43,012 nt of DNA, from the NCBI GenBank assembly GCA_964549375.1, contig CAZJWF010000011.1:1-43012 (forward strand), read 5' to 3'. A program made the position numbers and the translations under genes. Shown piece after piece: positions 1 to 7,698 of this stretch. A model generated the notes under the pieces. It saw only the letters and a program-made list of their open reading frames with translations. It was not told the origin of the DNA and ran no database searches. This DNA is from JAHDDY01 sp964549375 (GTDB lineage: Bacteria > Pseudomonadota > Alphaproteobacteria > Rhodobacterales > Rhodobacteraceae). Numbering within the stretch: the first letter of the stretch is position 1; the number at the start of each line of letters is the position of its first letter.

Positions 1-62
1 CTCAGTTCTCTGATCGCGGCACTTACGTCAAGTGGCAGAATTGCTTGTCCGTCCGGGGTCAT
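1..62 (-). CDS. partial CDS, N-terminus only, unknown product
   Basis: An open reading frame starts with ATG at 62 on the minus strand and runs off the left edge of the window, giving only 20 residues. A good ribosome binding site, GGAGAG, lies 4 bases before the start. The visible residues (beginning MTPDGQAILPL) match no family I recognise, and MerR, which might be expected next to mercury genes, starts differently. It is divergent from the mercury-type pair that begins at 371. The start is reasonably supported; the function is unknown. Confidence 0.4.
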   Translation of the reverse strand, partial: MTPDGQAILPLDVSAAIREL

Positions 63-370
63 GGTTCTCTCCGAGGTCGAGTGGTCTCGCCTCTTAATGG
101 CCTCCGGTGGCTGATCGTCTTCAATGTTTAGCGCGGGATGAGCCGTTAGGCGCTCCCAACTGAAAGTACGAGATCAATCTGCCTCCGTCCCTTCGGGACA
201 GCGTCTCCCACCCTGTCGGGCGGGAATTCGGTCAGGCGGTGGCCTCCTCCTTAGTCCATTGATATTCGGTTCCGTTCTTCCAGATCGACAGCATAATTAC
301 GGCGAGCGTAAGTGATCCGAGATAGAAGTGGCGCGAGCCGAGCACTCTGGGCGATTAGGGTAGACGCGCC
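63..370. other. intergenic region with potential RNA hairpins
   Basis: This 308-base gap lies between two divergent genes and has no convincing complete gene. It contains a small perfect hairpin (GTCCC, TTC, GGGAC near 187-199) and a longer imperfect one around 208-242 whose outer arms are CCACC and GGTGG. A short minus-strand frame ending at 232 has a hydrophobic stretch followed by a polar tail; it has no clear ribosome binding site and may be a gene remnant. No MerR-type operator of the Tn501 kind was found. Confidence 0.3.
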
Positions 371-583
371 ATGACCCATAAACTTCTTTTGATCGGGATC
401 GTCGGCACGACAACGGCAGCTTTGTGCTGCGTAACGCCAATCTTACCTTGGTTTCTCAGCGTCGTTGGCCTGTTGTCTAGCCTCACAGGTTATTTGAATC
501 GTGACAGCGTCCTCCTGCCGCTGGTGGCTTTCTTTCTCGTTCCCACGGGGTATGCATTATGGAGAATGAAGCGAGCGAGGTAA
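371..583 (+). CDS. merF: MerF-like mercuric ion transporter
   Basis: A 70-residue membrane protein with two hydrophobic segments (about residues 5-35 and 47-63). It resembles MerF, which moves Hg(II) across the inner membrane to cytoplasmic mercuric reductase. The visible support is the vicinal cysteine pair in ALCCVTPILPW at the end of the first segment, followed by a VVGLLSSLTGYL stretch as in MerF. The second, C-terminal cysteine pair of classical MerF is missing; the protein stops soon after the second helix. The next gene overlaps its last 25 bases and encodes a cysteine-rich protein, so metal handling may be shared between them. No merR, merT, merP or merA lies in the window. Family assignment is fairly sure; mercury specificity is inferred. 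Confidence 0.72.
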   Translation: MTHKLLLIGIVGTTTAALCCVTPILPWFLSVVGLLSSLTGYLNRDSVLLPLVAFFLVPTGYALWRMKRAR

Positions 584-783
584 TACTTGCGTCAACAATC
601 ACCTGTCCTGAATGCGGACATGTTGAAACCGAGATAATGCCAACGAACGCATGCCAGTGGTTTTACGACTGCAATGGATGTGCTGCCGTTTTGGAACCTC
701 TTCCCGGCAACTGCTGCGTGTTCTGCTCTTTTGCGACAGTGCCATGCCCACCTATACAGGTCGGTGACGGTTGTTGCGGCTAG
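559..783 (+). CDS. GDCCVxC-type cysteine-rich protein linked to mercury resistance
   Basis: A 74-residue soluble protein with an N-terminal CPEC motif (residues 16-19), a CNGC pair near residue 38, the signature NCCVFC near residue 51, a downstream VPCPPIQ and a terminal CC. This matches the small 'GDCCVxC domain (seleno)protein' family often encoded beside merF or merT. Some family members carry selenocysteine in the signature; here every position is an ordinary cysteine codon, and the usual Asp before the Cys pair is Asn. The start ATG at 559 lies inside merF, with a GGGG stretch 8 bases upstream, so translation is probably coupled. Biochemical function is unknown; thiol binding of Hg(II) or a related soft metal is inferred. 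Confidence 0.7.
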   Translation: MENEASEVILASTITCPECGHVETEIMPTNACQWFYDCNGCAAVLEPLPGNCCVFCSFATVPCPPIQVGDGCCG

Positions 784-1093
784 TCCGATGGGGCGACGTC
801 TTAGCGAACTCAACACCAAGGCAAGCCGAAATCAAAGTTTCGGCCCGTCGTGTAGTCCTCATCAACAAATATAAATCATCAAAAGCAATGATTTAGCACA
901 TTATATTTTCCTATTCTTACTTCTAAAACTCGCAAGTGGTTCATCGCAGCCTACAACTATACCGCAGATGACAGAGGCAATCTCGCCACATTTGGCGACT
1001 CCTAAGCCCTCCAGAACTCTCCCTATAATCGAAACGAGTCGGGTTCTTTGACAATCAGTGATAGTATCCCTCCTGTCAAAAATGGAGAATCTA
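784..1093. other. AT-rich intergenic region
   Basis: This 310-base gap follows the mercury-type pair. Apart from the hairpin at 825-844 it contains an AT-rich stretch (about 868-915) and a TTGACA hexamer at 1048-1053 that could be a -35 element for the gene at 1094, though no good -10 sits at the usual distance. Reading frames crossing it on either strand lack family similarity or ribosome binding sites. I see no other element. Confidence 0.4.
825..844 (+). terminator. hairpin after the merF/GDCCVxC pair
   Basis: A perfect 7-bp stem, GCCGAAA / TTTCGGC, with a 6-base loop lies about 40 bases after the stop codon of the cysteine-rich gene. It is well placed to end the two-gene transcript, but no run of T follows it, so a Rho-dependent or processing role is as likely as intrinsic termination. 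Confidence 0.4.
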
Positions 1094-1690
1094 ATGTCTT
1101 GTATGATTGCAGCACTTCCGGGTGGATCACCCGAAATTTTCCCGATCCCCGTCCAAAACTTCATGGACCTTCGCGAAAACGGGTTTGGAGCTGCCAAGCA
1201 GCTTAATCTCAAAAAGAAAAATATAGAAAATCAGGAATTTATGGGCGCCACGACTCGAACGGACGGAACCCCGTTCTATCTTTGGGCGACCGCACCCAGC
1301 CTCGAAGTTGGCACGTCCGAAAATTGGAGCGGAGCATTCTTTGCTCCTTTTGGCGTTGGCAATCTCTATGGTCGTGTGGATGCGAAACCGGGAAAAGTAG
1401 AGACCGATAAATTTGCCATCACCACGCTAAACATTGAGGCGCGCTTCGAGATTAAAGGTAAAGATGAGGTGGCCGCGAAGTGGACCGTTGTCGGCTCCCA
1501 ACTGACCGTTCCCAATAAAATGGCGATTATCAAATCGGTCAAAATTGTCAAAAAAGGCCCTCATGATGCCGAAGACATTCGCAAGTGTATTGCCCTCCAC
1601 GCGCCGCAGCGTGCTCTCGGCGAACCTCGGGCGATTGTCGCAATGCAGTGCGGTGTCGCAGCAGCATGCCTTATTGAGGCAATTTGCTGA
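1094..1690 (+). CDS. hypothetical protein, 198 aa
   Basis: No known family recognised. The longest frame begins at 1058, but the ATG at 1094 has GGAG six bases upstream and is the better start. The protein has no signal peptide or clear membrane helix. Its middle (about residues 50-150) alternates short hydrophobic and charged stretches in a way that suggests beta structure, for example LNIEARFEIKGKDEVAAKW. The C-terminal 40 residues are Ala- and Cys-rich and mildly hydrophobic. It ends 48 bases before a large cyclase/NTPase gene on the same strand, so the two may be co-transcribed. Codon use and length support a real gene; no function can be assigned. Confidence 0.55.
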   Translation: MSCMIAALPGGSPEIFPIPVQNFMDLRENGFGAAKQLNLKKKNIENQEFMGATTRTDGTPFYLWATAPSLEVGTSENWSGAFFAPFGVGNLYGRVDAKPGKVETDKFAITTLNIEARFEIKGKDEVAAKWTVVGSQLTVPNKMAIIKSVKIVKKGPHDAEDIRKCIALHAPQRALGEPRAIVAMQCGVAAACLIEAIC

Positions 1691-1738
1691 ATGTCGGCAT
1701 ATTTGACCGATGGCTCACAATGTGTGGTGAGATAAGGT

Positions 1739-4700
1739 TTGAATTACGTGGACCAAGGTAATCTGAAACACTGCATTGAATGTGGGGAGTCCTTGGTCGC
1801 TCCTCAAGGGTACTGCGATAGCTGCGGAGCTTCTGCTCCGCAGCCTTGTTATCAATGCGGGTGTTTCAACCCAGCGAAAGCAAAGTTCTGTGGCGCTTGC
1901 GGTGATCGGTTGTCGACACTAGTGGCTCAGGCAAACAATCCTACCACAGCACAAGATCTGAAGTTTCCTCTCTCACTCGCAAAATCGCAATTGACTGAGC
2001 GAAAGTTCGCGACAGTTCTCGCCGTTGATATGGTGGGATCACTCTCAGCCATTCGCGATGCCGACCCAGAAGAGGCGCATGACCTTTTTTCCTTCGGTAT
2101 TTCGCTGATGACCAACACAATCCATGATTATGGAGGAACAATCTTCGCGAATACCGGAGATGGTGTGTTGGCGATGTTCGGCGCACCAGATGCGCAGGCT
2201 GACCATCCGATCCGATGTTGCCATGCTGCCTTGAAAATCCTGCAAAGACTGACCGAAGCCCGAAAGACTAAAGACGTTCTGGAAGTTCGGATTGGAATTC
2301 ATTCAGGTGAAGTCGCGTTTGGAATGTCGCGGACTGATCTCGCGATGAATTACGATCTAACAGGTGCGACAGTACACATTGCATCAAGACTACAGAACAG
2401 CGCGCCTCATGGCGGTGCCGTGATGAGCGCGGCATCGAAAGCGCTGGTCGGAAATGCTTTCGAGTCACAGTCCCTTGGGATGGTCGACGTGCGGGGGCTA
2501 TCAAAACCTGTCGAGCTCTACAAACTCGGCAAGCCAGGCGCTCAGGCACCGGTCCAGTCAAACTCGATAGATTCGATCTTCGTAGGCCGAACAAAGGAAG
2601 TTGCGGCTTTGGGGGCTGCGTTAGATCGAGCAAATCAAGGACTCGGTGCCGCGATTCTGGTGGAAGGTGAGGCGGGGATCGGCAAAACTCACTTGGTCGA
2701 CCGCTTTGTGAGCGAACACTCTGCATCCGCCACGGTCGGTCGGATTTCGATAGATCGCTACCGCGACAACGCGCCTTTCTATGCTGTCCGCAACATTCTG
2801 TTGGGACTCCTTGACCTGATGGCCGTGGACCCAGCAATCCGAAAATCAAAAATTACCGAGATTGCGGAATCGGCAAACGAGGATCGAAAAACTACCGAAG
2901 CGGCATTGTGCGAACTTTTTGAGTTAGAGAACTACTCAGTTGATTGGCAGGGCCACGATGCGCGGACCCGAAACAGGCTGATCTCAAACGTAATCATCGA
3001 TCAATTGACGCAACTGGCACGAACGCAGACTCTTGTTGTCATTGTCGAAGACATTCAATGGATGGACTCCTGTTCACTCGACGTGATTGGCCAGTTCATT
3101 GACGTCGTTAAGGATGTACCGACGCTCGTCATCATGACATGCAGAACGGGAACGCGACTAAAATGGAAAGATGCTCCGAAGCTGTCGCATATTCCCCTTG
3201 CAGGACTGAGCGACGCCAACATTGACGATCTGGTTGAGCGTATGATGGGTTCGACAGCGTCGCCCGCATTTCGAAAGCAACTTGTTGGCTGGAGCCGAGG
3301 CAATCCGCTTTTCCTCTGCGAGGTTGTCCGGACATTAATGGAGTCCGAAGCGTTTCGCGCGTCGCCACGCGCCCGGACGTTGGAACAGACGGGATTTGAG
3401 CCTCCCGAGTCGGTCCGCGGGATCGTGGCCGAAAGGATCGATCGAATGCCCGCTGATCTCAAAGACGTGTTATTAGCGGCGAGTGTTTTGGGCGAGCGTT
3501 TCGAACCCGAGGTGTTGGGAGCCATCGTTGATGCGCCAAGACACGAAATCATGTTGTTACTGAAACGGTTGGAAGGATTTGAATTCATCCGCGAAACGAG
3601 CGGCGAAGGACGGTCCGAGTTTGTATTCCGGCACCCTCTCTTTCAGGAAGTGAGTTACGCGACCGTCCTGAAGAAAAACCGTATTCGTTTGCATGCGTCG
3701 GCCTATAGAGAAATTTCAGCACCAATAGCCGACGCACCAATCTCACCGATTGAAAGCCTGGCTCACCACGCTTTCAATGGTGCCCTTTGGAATGAGGCGG
3801 CGAAAAATTGCCATGTCGCTGGAAAGAAAGCACTAGATAGACTTGCCGCACGCGAAGCGTCTCATCACTTGCAAAATGCGCTGACATCCCTTGGGAAGCT
3901 CGATGAGTACGAAGACGATCTCGCGGTCGGAATTCAGGTACGGCTTGAGCTTCGAACTGCACTAATTCAACTTCTACAGTTGTCGCGGGCAGAAAATTTA
4001 GTTTCAGAAGCCCACGAGATCGCGGTCAAGCTGGACGACAGACAGCGGCTTGCGGAAACTGTTGGCCTGAAGGCTTTGCACGAATACCTACAACGCGGTC
4101 CCTCTGACGCGAAAATACTTTCAGAAAAATCGATTACTCTTGCAACAGCATTAGAGGATCGAACGGCGATCGTCGCACCAAGCATTTGTCTTGCCCAAAC
4201 ACATTATGCGTTGGGGCAATTCAGAGAAGCAATTTCGGCCGTGGAGAGCATCATACCCACGATCAGCGAATTCGACAAATCGATCCGCTTGGGTTTGCCC
4301 GCGAGCGCCCCGATCATTGCATGGTATTGGATCGCGATCTCGAACGCCGAGGTAGGTGAATTCAAGACCGCAGAGACCTACATTGAGAAAATGCAATCGT
4401 ATCGCCTCGATCTCACCGCTCTAGATCGGGTCTTCGTCGATACAGCGCGCGGTTTTGTTTTGATGACTAAAGGCGACTATGCGACCGCTTGCGATGCCAG
4501 CATGAAGGCATGGGAGCTTTCGGAGAGTGCCGATGTCCCCTACCTGACGCCGGTTCTTGCATCTCAAGTGGGTTTGCTACTCGCAAAAGTCGGAGAGCCT
4601 GTCCAAGCAATTCAGCTTGGAAAGCGTGCTGTGGAAACGGCATTGGAAATTGGCGTCTTCGCTGGGCGCTCCCGCTGGTGTGCCCGCCTTGCAGAGATTT

Positions 4701-5128
4701 ATCTCACCGCAAAGCGAACGGATGAGGCACGGGAGAACGTAAAAATCGCGATTGATGTTTCCACAAACGCGGGGGAACTCAGTTATCTCGCGTCGGGCTT
4801 GCAGCTTCGTGCGAGGCTCGCTTCCGAATTCGGTGAGCATCCCTCGAAAGCGTACACTGACCTGAAGAGGGCGATTCTCATTGCGCGTAAGCTTCGTACA
4901 GGTCCGGCATACGCAAGATGCCTGTTCGATTTGTCTTTACTTGAGCGGAGCCATCGAAATTTAGAAAGCGCACAACGCAAAATAGCGAATGCTCGGAGGC
5001 AATTTGAGCGTTTGGGAATGATGCAATGGGCTGAACGCGCCGAATTCGAGCAAAAGAGAACAATCTGTTCGGCGGTGACGCCGAACCAACGGTCTGAAGA
5101 AACGGAGAGTAGGCACTATGGCGGTTGA
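1739..5128 (+). CDS. zinc-ribbon class III cyclase homologue with AAA-type NTPase and TPR region
   Basis: A 1129-residue cytoplasmic signalling protein. It begins with two zinc ribbons (Cys pairs 12/15, 26/29, 37/40, 51/54), then a class III nucleotidyl cyclase domain (about 90-265), a STAND/AAA-type NTPase (Walker A GEAGIGKT at 310-317; Walker B ending at E437-D438) and a TPR-like helical half (about 680-1110). The metal-binding aspartates D97 and D141 are 44 residues apart, as in adenylyl cyclases. The adenine-contacting Lys position is A137, D206 is kept, the catalytic Asn position is H213, and R217 is kept. The TTG at 1739 is only one base after AAGG; the GTG at 1748, ten bases after it, may be the true start. 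Such proteins probably couple a sensed ligand or partner to cyclic nucleotide output or scaffolding. Architecture is sure; catalytic activity is uncertain. Confidence 0.85.
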   Translation: MNYVDQGNLKHCIECGESLVAPQGYCDSCGASAPQPCYQCGCFNPAKAKFCGACGDRLSTLVAQANNPTTAQDLKFPLSLAKSQLTERKFATVLAVDMVGSLSAIRDADPEEAHDLFSFGISLMTNTIHDYGGTIFANTGDGVLAMFGAPDAQADHPIRCCHAALKILQRLTEARKTKDVLEVRIGIHSGEVAFGMSRTDLAMNYDLTGATVHIASRLQNSAPHGGAVMSAASKALVGNAFESQSLGMVDVRGLSKPVELYKLGKPGAQAPVQSNSIDSIFVGRTKEVAALGAALDRANQGLGAAILVEGEAGIGKTHLVDRFVSEHSASATVGRISIDRYRDNAPFYAVRNILLGLLDLMAVDPAIRKSKITEIAESANEDRKTTEAALCELFELENYSVDWQGHDARTRNRLISNVIIDQLTQLARTQTLVVIVEDIQWMDSCSLDVIGQFIDVVKDVPTLVIMTCRTGTRLKWKDAPKLSHIPLAGLSDANIDDLVERMMGSTASPAFRKQLVGWSRGNPLFLCEVVRTLMESEAFRASPRARTLEQTGFEPPESVRGIVAERIDRMPADLKDVLLAASVLGERFEPEVLGAIVDAPRHEIMLLLKRLEGFEFIRETSGEGRSEFVFRHPLFQEVSYATVLKKNRIRLHASAYREISAPIADAPISPIESLAHHAFNGALWNEAAKNCHVAGKKALDRLAAREASHHLQNALTSLGKLDEYEDDLAVGIQVRLELRTALIQLLQLSRAENLVSEAHEIAVKLDDRQRLAETVGLKALHEYLQRGPSDAKILSEKSITLATALEDRTAIVAPSICLAQTHYALGQFREAISAVESIIPTISEFDKSIRLGLPASAPIIAWYWIAISNAEVGEFKTAETYIEKMQSYRLDLTALDRVFVDTARGFVLMTKGDYATACDASMKAWELSESADVPYLTPVLASQVGLLLAKVGEPVQAIQLGKRAVETALEIGVFAGRSRWCARLAEIYLTAKRTDEARENVKIAIDVSTNAGELSYLASGLQLRARLASEFGEHPSKAYTDLKRAILIARKLRTGPAYARCLFDLSLLERSHRNLESAQRKIANARRQFERLGMMQWAERAEFEQKRTICSAVTPNQRSEETESRHYGG

Positions 5129-5189
5129 CGAGAATCGCGAGCTTACCGCCCAAATATCGAGAAACACCCGACAACGTTTGCGCCAATAA
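5118..5189 (+). CDS. possible 23-aa translationally coupled peptide
   Basis: An ATG at 5118 overlaps the end of the cyclase gene by 11 bases in another frame and gives a 23-residue, Arg/Gln-rich peptide ending TAA at 5189. AGG seven to eight bases upstream could serve as a ribosome binding site. It could be a leader-like peptide or the remnant of a lost downstream gene; nothing confirms that it is made. Confidence 0.2.
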   Translation: MAVDENRELTAQISRNTRQRLRQ

Positions 5190-5215
5190 AGTTGAGAGCG
5201 CCCATTTTCTCAACT
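5190..5215. terminator. inverted repeat between convergent genes
   Basis: Perfect 8-bp arms AGTTGAGA and TCTCAACT enclose a 10-base loop. The element begins one base after the small peptide stop and lies between the convergent cyclase and transglycosylase genes. There is no long T run on either side, so it is at best a weak or Rho-assisted bidirectional terminator. Confidence 0.45.
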
Positions 5216-5246
5216 GGATAGGGCGTAATTCACAGTGATGCCGCGC

Positions 5247-6017
5247 TCAGAGCTCCGCAGGAATTTCCGACAATGGTTTCCGCTTGGGCAATACGCGAAG
5301 GCTCGCTGGGATAATTTTGGATCCAGTAGGTTTTAGGTTCGGCACAACGGCAGCAACTTTTGTCAGAGCAAAGGGTGGATTCTTGGGCAAGGGTGTTTGC
5401 GCCAGCGCCCGCTCTTTGGCGTAAATCGGATCGCAGTTGCGGAGTTGCCCGTCATAACGCACGGCCATGTCCACGACCTGATTTGACGCTTTGACAAGGA
5501 ACGCTTTCTGCTGCCACTTCCCTTTGCGATAGCCGTTATGCCCTTCATGATAGGCGAGGTATTGGCGGCGAGCATCGGCGGGCGATATGCCAAGTTTCGT
5601 CCGAGTGCGATCCATATACCAGCCGACAAAATCCACAGCGTCTCCAAAATCATTGCGATCTGCGCTGTGGGCGTTTTGATCCTTTTGATACCACTTCCAA
5701 GTTCCATCAATGGCTTGAGCGAAACCATAGGCGCTGGATTGCCGACCCCACGGAACAAAACCAAGCGCGTATTTGCGTGGGGTGCGCGCCTCTGCCTGAT
5801 AACGGCTTTCCCGCCAGATGATGGCAAGCATCACCGGAACAGGCGTATTCCACTTTTTTGCGGCAGCGCGGGCTTCTTTGTACCATTCGCTGCGCTCTTG
5901 CCGGATCGAACAGGCATTCTCAATATCACTGGGTGGACCGGCGACACTGGCACAGGCTGTCATCCCAAGAGTCAGCGTAGCCATGCTGAAAAGGACAGTG
6001 TGAAAAAATTTGCTCAT
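5247..6017 (-). CDS. lytic transglycosylase-like (SLT fold) lipoprotein
   Basis: A 256-residue exported protein. The N-terminus has a short charged region, a hydrophobic core and a lipobox-like MTAC, so it is probably a lipoprotein. Residues about 45-200 match the lysozyme-like SLT transglycosylase fold: the catalytic Glu is in WRESRYQ, followed by the SSAYGFAQAIDGTW substrate-cleft motif and the helical YLAYHEGHNGY segment. Such enzymes cut the glycan strands of peptidoglycan between MurNAc and GlcNAc, forming 1,6-anhydroMurNAc. The C-terminal 55 residues are Pro- and Lys-rich and probably disordered. It appears to be a single gene convergent with the cyclase gene. Family assignment is confident; the physiological role is not shown. 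Confidence 0.85.
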   Translation of the reverse strand: MSKFFHTVLFSMATLTLGMTACASVAGPPSDIENACSIRQERSEWYKEARAAAKKWNTPVPVMLAIIWRESRYQAEARTPRKYALGFVPWGRQSSAYGFAQAIDGTWKWYQKDQNAHSADRNDFGDAVDFVGWYMDRTRTKLGISPADARRQYLAYHEGHNGYRKGKWQQKAFLVKASNQVVDMAVRYDGQLRNCDPIYAKERALAQTPLPKNPPFALTKVAAVVPNLKPTGSKIIPASLRVLPKRKPLSEIPAEL

Positions 6018-6093
6018 CGCGCGCGAAGATATTCAATTAACGTTCAATGATAAAGCTCTAAAATTGCATGATTTTTCAAACATGATTATTGCA

Positions 6094-6975
6094 TTATTTC
6101 AACAACAAGACCCGCAGAAGCAACGGAATAATCGGTACCGCGAGCAACGTCGTCAGCATGACAAACCGCGCGACTTCGGGGGCACCCGCCTGAAAACGTT
6201 CCGCAAGCAGATAGCTTGTGACCGCAACCGGCGTCATCGCCTGAAGAATAAACACACCGAAAGCAATGCCGCTCAGTCCAAATACCGAGGCCGCCAAATA
6301 TGCGACGCCGCCGGATAAACCGTATTTCAGAAAGCTCAACCCGATCATCCGCCACGGCGCTTCTTTTGGGAGATTGGCAATCGAAGCACCCAGCGTAATC
6401 AGCATGAGCGGGATGACGATCTGACCAGCAAGGTCAACGGTGTTGCCGATCCATGCCGCAATACCCCAGCCTTGATACAAAAATACGGCCCCAAACAGCG
6501 CGGCGTACACCATCGGCTGCTTAAACGCATCCCACGGCGCTGGCTTGCCGGAGACAATCCAAACCCCTACCGAAAAATTCGCAACCACCATCGTCGCGAA
6601 TATTGCTATGGCATAGGCAAGACCTTCTGGCCCAAAGGCAAAGAGACTCAGCGGCAAGCCGACATTGCCCGTGTTGGAAAAGATAAACGGCGACAGATAC
6701 GTTTGAAGCGAAAGCCCCAGCAGACGTAAGACCGCCCAAGCCAGTACCCCCAAGACTGCGTAAAGCGTCAATGAGGCGAGCGCGATTTCCTGAAACGCAA
6801 TTGGATCAATGTCGGTTTTGACGAGCGTCCCGAAAATCAGACAAGGGACACCGACCTCTAATGTCAAGCGGGTGACGAATTTATATTCGTAGTCCAACCC
6901 AACCCGAACCCAGATAAATCCCACCATCGCCAACGCAAAAACAGGAACAACAATAGCGGCGATTTCGGCGATCAT
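6094..6975 (-). CDS. AEC family transporter
   Basis: A 293-residue integral membrane protein with about ten hydrophobic segments, of the auxin efflux carrier (AEC) superfamily that includes bacterial malate and other organic-acid exporters. Supporting signs are the N-terminal VPVFALAMVGFIWVR segment, the GVPCLIFGTLVK motif, SNTGNVGLPL in the first half and IPLMLITLGASIANLP at the start of the second bundle. Length is typical (290-320 residues). It stands alone: 76 bases separate its stop from the transglycosylase start, and the gene on its other side is divergent. The substrate cannot be read from sequence. Confidence 0.85.
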   Translation of the reverse strand: MIAEIAAIVVPVFALAMVGFIWVRVGLDYEYKFVTRLTLEVGVPCLIFGTLVKTDIDPIAFQEIALASLTLYAVLGVLAWAVLRLLGLSLQTYLSPFIFSNTGNVGLPLSLFAFGPEGLAYAIAIFATMVVANFSVGVWIVSGKPAPWDAFKQPMVYAALFGAVFLYQGWGIAAWIGNTVDLAGQIVIPLMLITLGASIANLPKEAPWRMIGLSFLKYGLSGGVAYLAASVFGLSGIAFGVFILQAMTPVAVTSYLLAERFQAGAPEVARFVMLTTLLAVPIIPLLLRVLLLK

Positions 6976-7251
6976 AGCGCGTATTTCTGCCTGAAGAGAC
7001 GAGAGAGAGACGGGCGTCTGAAAGGCATATCATGCACGCGCACCAACCGGGTGCACAAAAACGTCGGCTGTTTGCTTTTCGATGTCCGCCAAAAATTTAT
7101 CAGGCAGAGCAGTGTTTTGGCCGCCTTACACCGAGAAAAGATTGAGTTTTCAATGTACCTAAGACGCCCCGAACGGATACGGCCCTCTGGACAGAGGTAG
7201 AGGTAAAGGTTATCTAAAAATTTCGAGGGATCGTACGGAAAGTCTAAGAGT

Positions 7252-7587
7252 ATGGGTGAATCGTTTCGGGCAGCGAAGTATCAACTCGGCCAAGTGGTAC
7301 GTCACCGGATTTATGAATTTCGAGGCGTGGTGTTCGATGTTGATCCAGATTTTCAGAATACTGATGAATGGTATGAGTCGATTCCTGAGGAAGCGCGACC
7401 TGCGAAAGACCAACCATTTTATCATCTGCTCGCGGAAAACGACACAAGCTATTACGTCGCTTACGTCTCCGAACAAAATCTCATTCCAGATGAAACCGGT
7501 GACCCTGTAGACCACCCTGAGATCGGGCAATTCTTTGGGACGATGCAGGGCGGTCAGTACGAATTTGATCGTCGGCAGGCGCACTGA
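7252..7587 (+). CDS. hspQ: heat shock protein HspQ (YccV family)
   Basis: A 111-residue cytoplasmic protein of the HspQ/YccV family, known as a hemimethylated-DNA-binding fold protein and, in enterobacteria, a specificity factor for the Lon protease. The diagnostic core is the N-terminal YQLGQVVRHRIYEFRGVVFDVDPDF, then QPFYHLLAENDTSYYVAYVSEQNL. A weak ribosome binding site (GGAAAG) lies nine bases before the ATG. The 276 bases upstream contain no other gene and should hold its promoter; I could not identify a clear sigma-32 site. A strong intrinsic terminator follows at 7618. Confidence 0.9.
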   Translation: MGESFRAAKYQLGQVVRHRIYEFRGVVFDVDPDFQNTDEWYESIPEEARPAKDQPFYHLLAENDTSYYVAYVSEQNLIPDETGDPVDHPEIGQFFGTMQGGQYEFDRRQAH

Positions 7588-7617
7588 ATTTCAATAATCG
7601 CGATTTCCTATGGTGTT

Positions 7618-7645
7618 GCCCCGAAGTAATCCGGGGCATTTTTCT
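7618..7645 (+). terminator. intrinsic terminator of hspQ
   Basis: A GC-rich 6-bp stem, GCCCCG / CGGGGC, with an 8-base loop is followed by ATTTTTC on the plus strand. It lies 30 bases after the hspQ stop codon. On the opposite strand no T run follows the stem, so it serves mainly hspQ rather than the convergent gene. Confidence 0.85.
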
Positions 7646-7698
7646 CTGGCGTATGCGCTCCGCAACGCAATCCAACAAACGGATTTCATTGCTGGGGA

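Noticed and set aside
559..783. Possible selenocysteine (TGA) recoding in the GDCCVxC gene
   Set aside because: The signature is read entirely with Cys codons and the frame has no internal TGA, so no recoding is needed.
674..874. A 66-codon plus-strand frame overlapping the GDCCVxC gene
   Set aside because: Out of frame with a gene that carries a known cysteine signature, and it has no start signal of its own.
901..1212. A 103-codon minus-strand frame overlapping the start of the 198-aa gene
   Set aside because: No ribosome binding site or family resemblance; the plus-strand gene has a better start signal and length, although neither has a known family.
2268..2849. A 193-codon minus-strand frame inside the cyclase gene
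   Set aside because: Lies opposite the cyclase and NTPase domains whose motifs are unmistakable; Arg/Pro/Ser-rich with no family match.
7016..7251. A heat-shock (sigma-32) promoter for hspQ
   Set aside because: No convincing CTTGAAA and CCAT-type pair at the right spacing could be found upstream of the gene.
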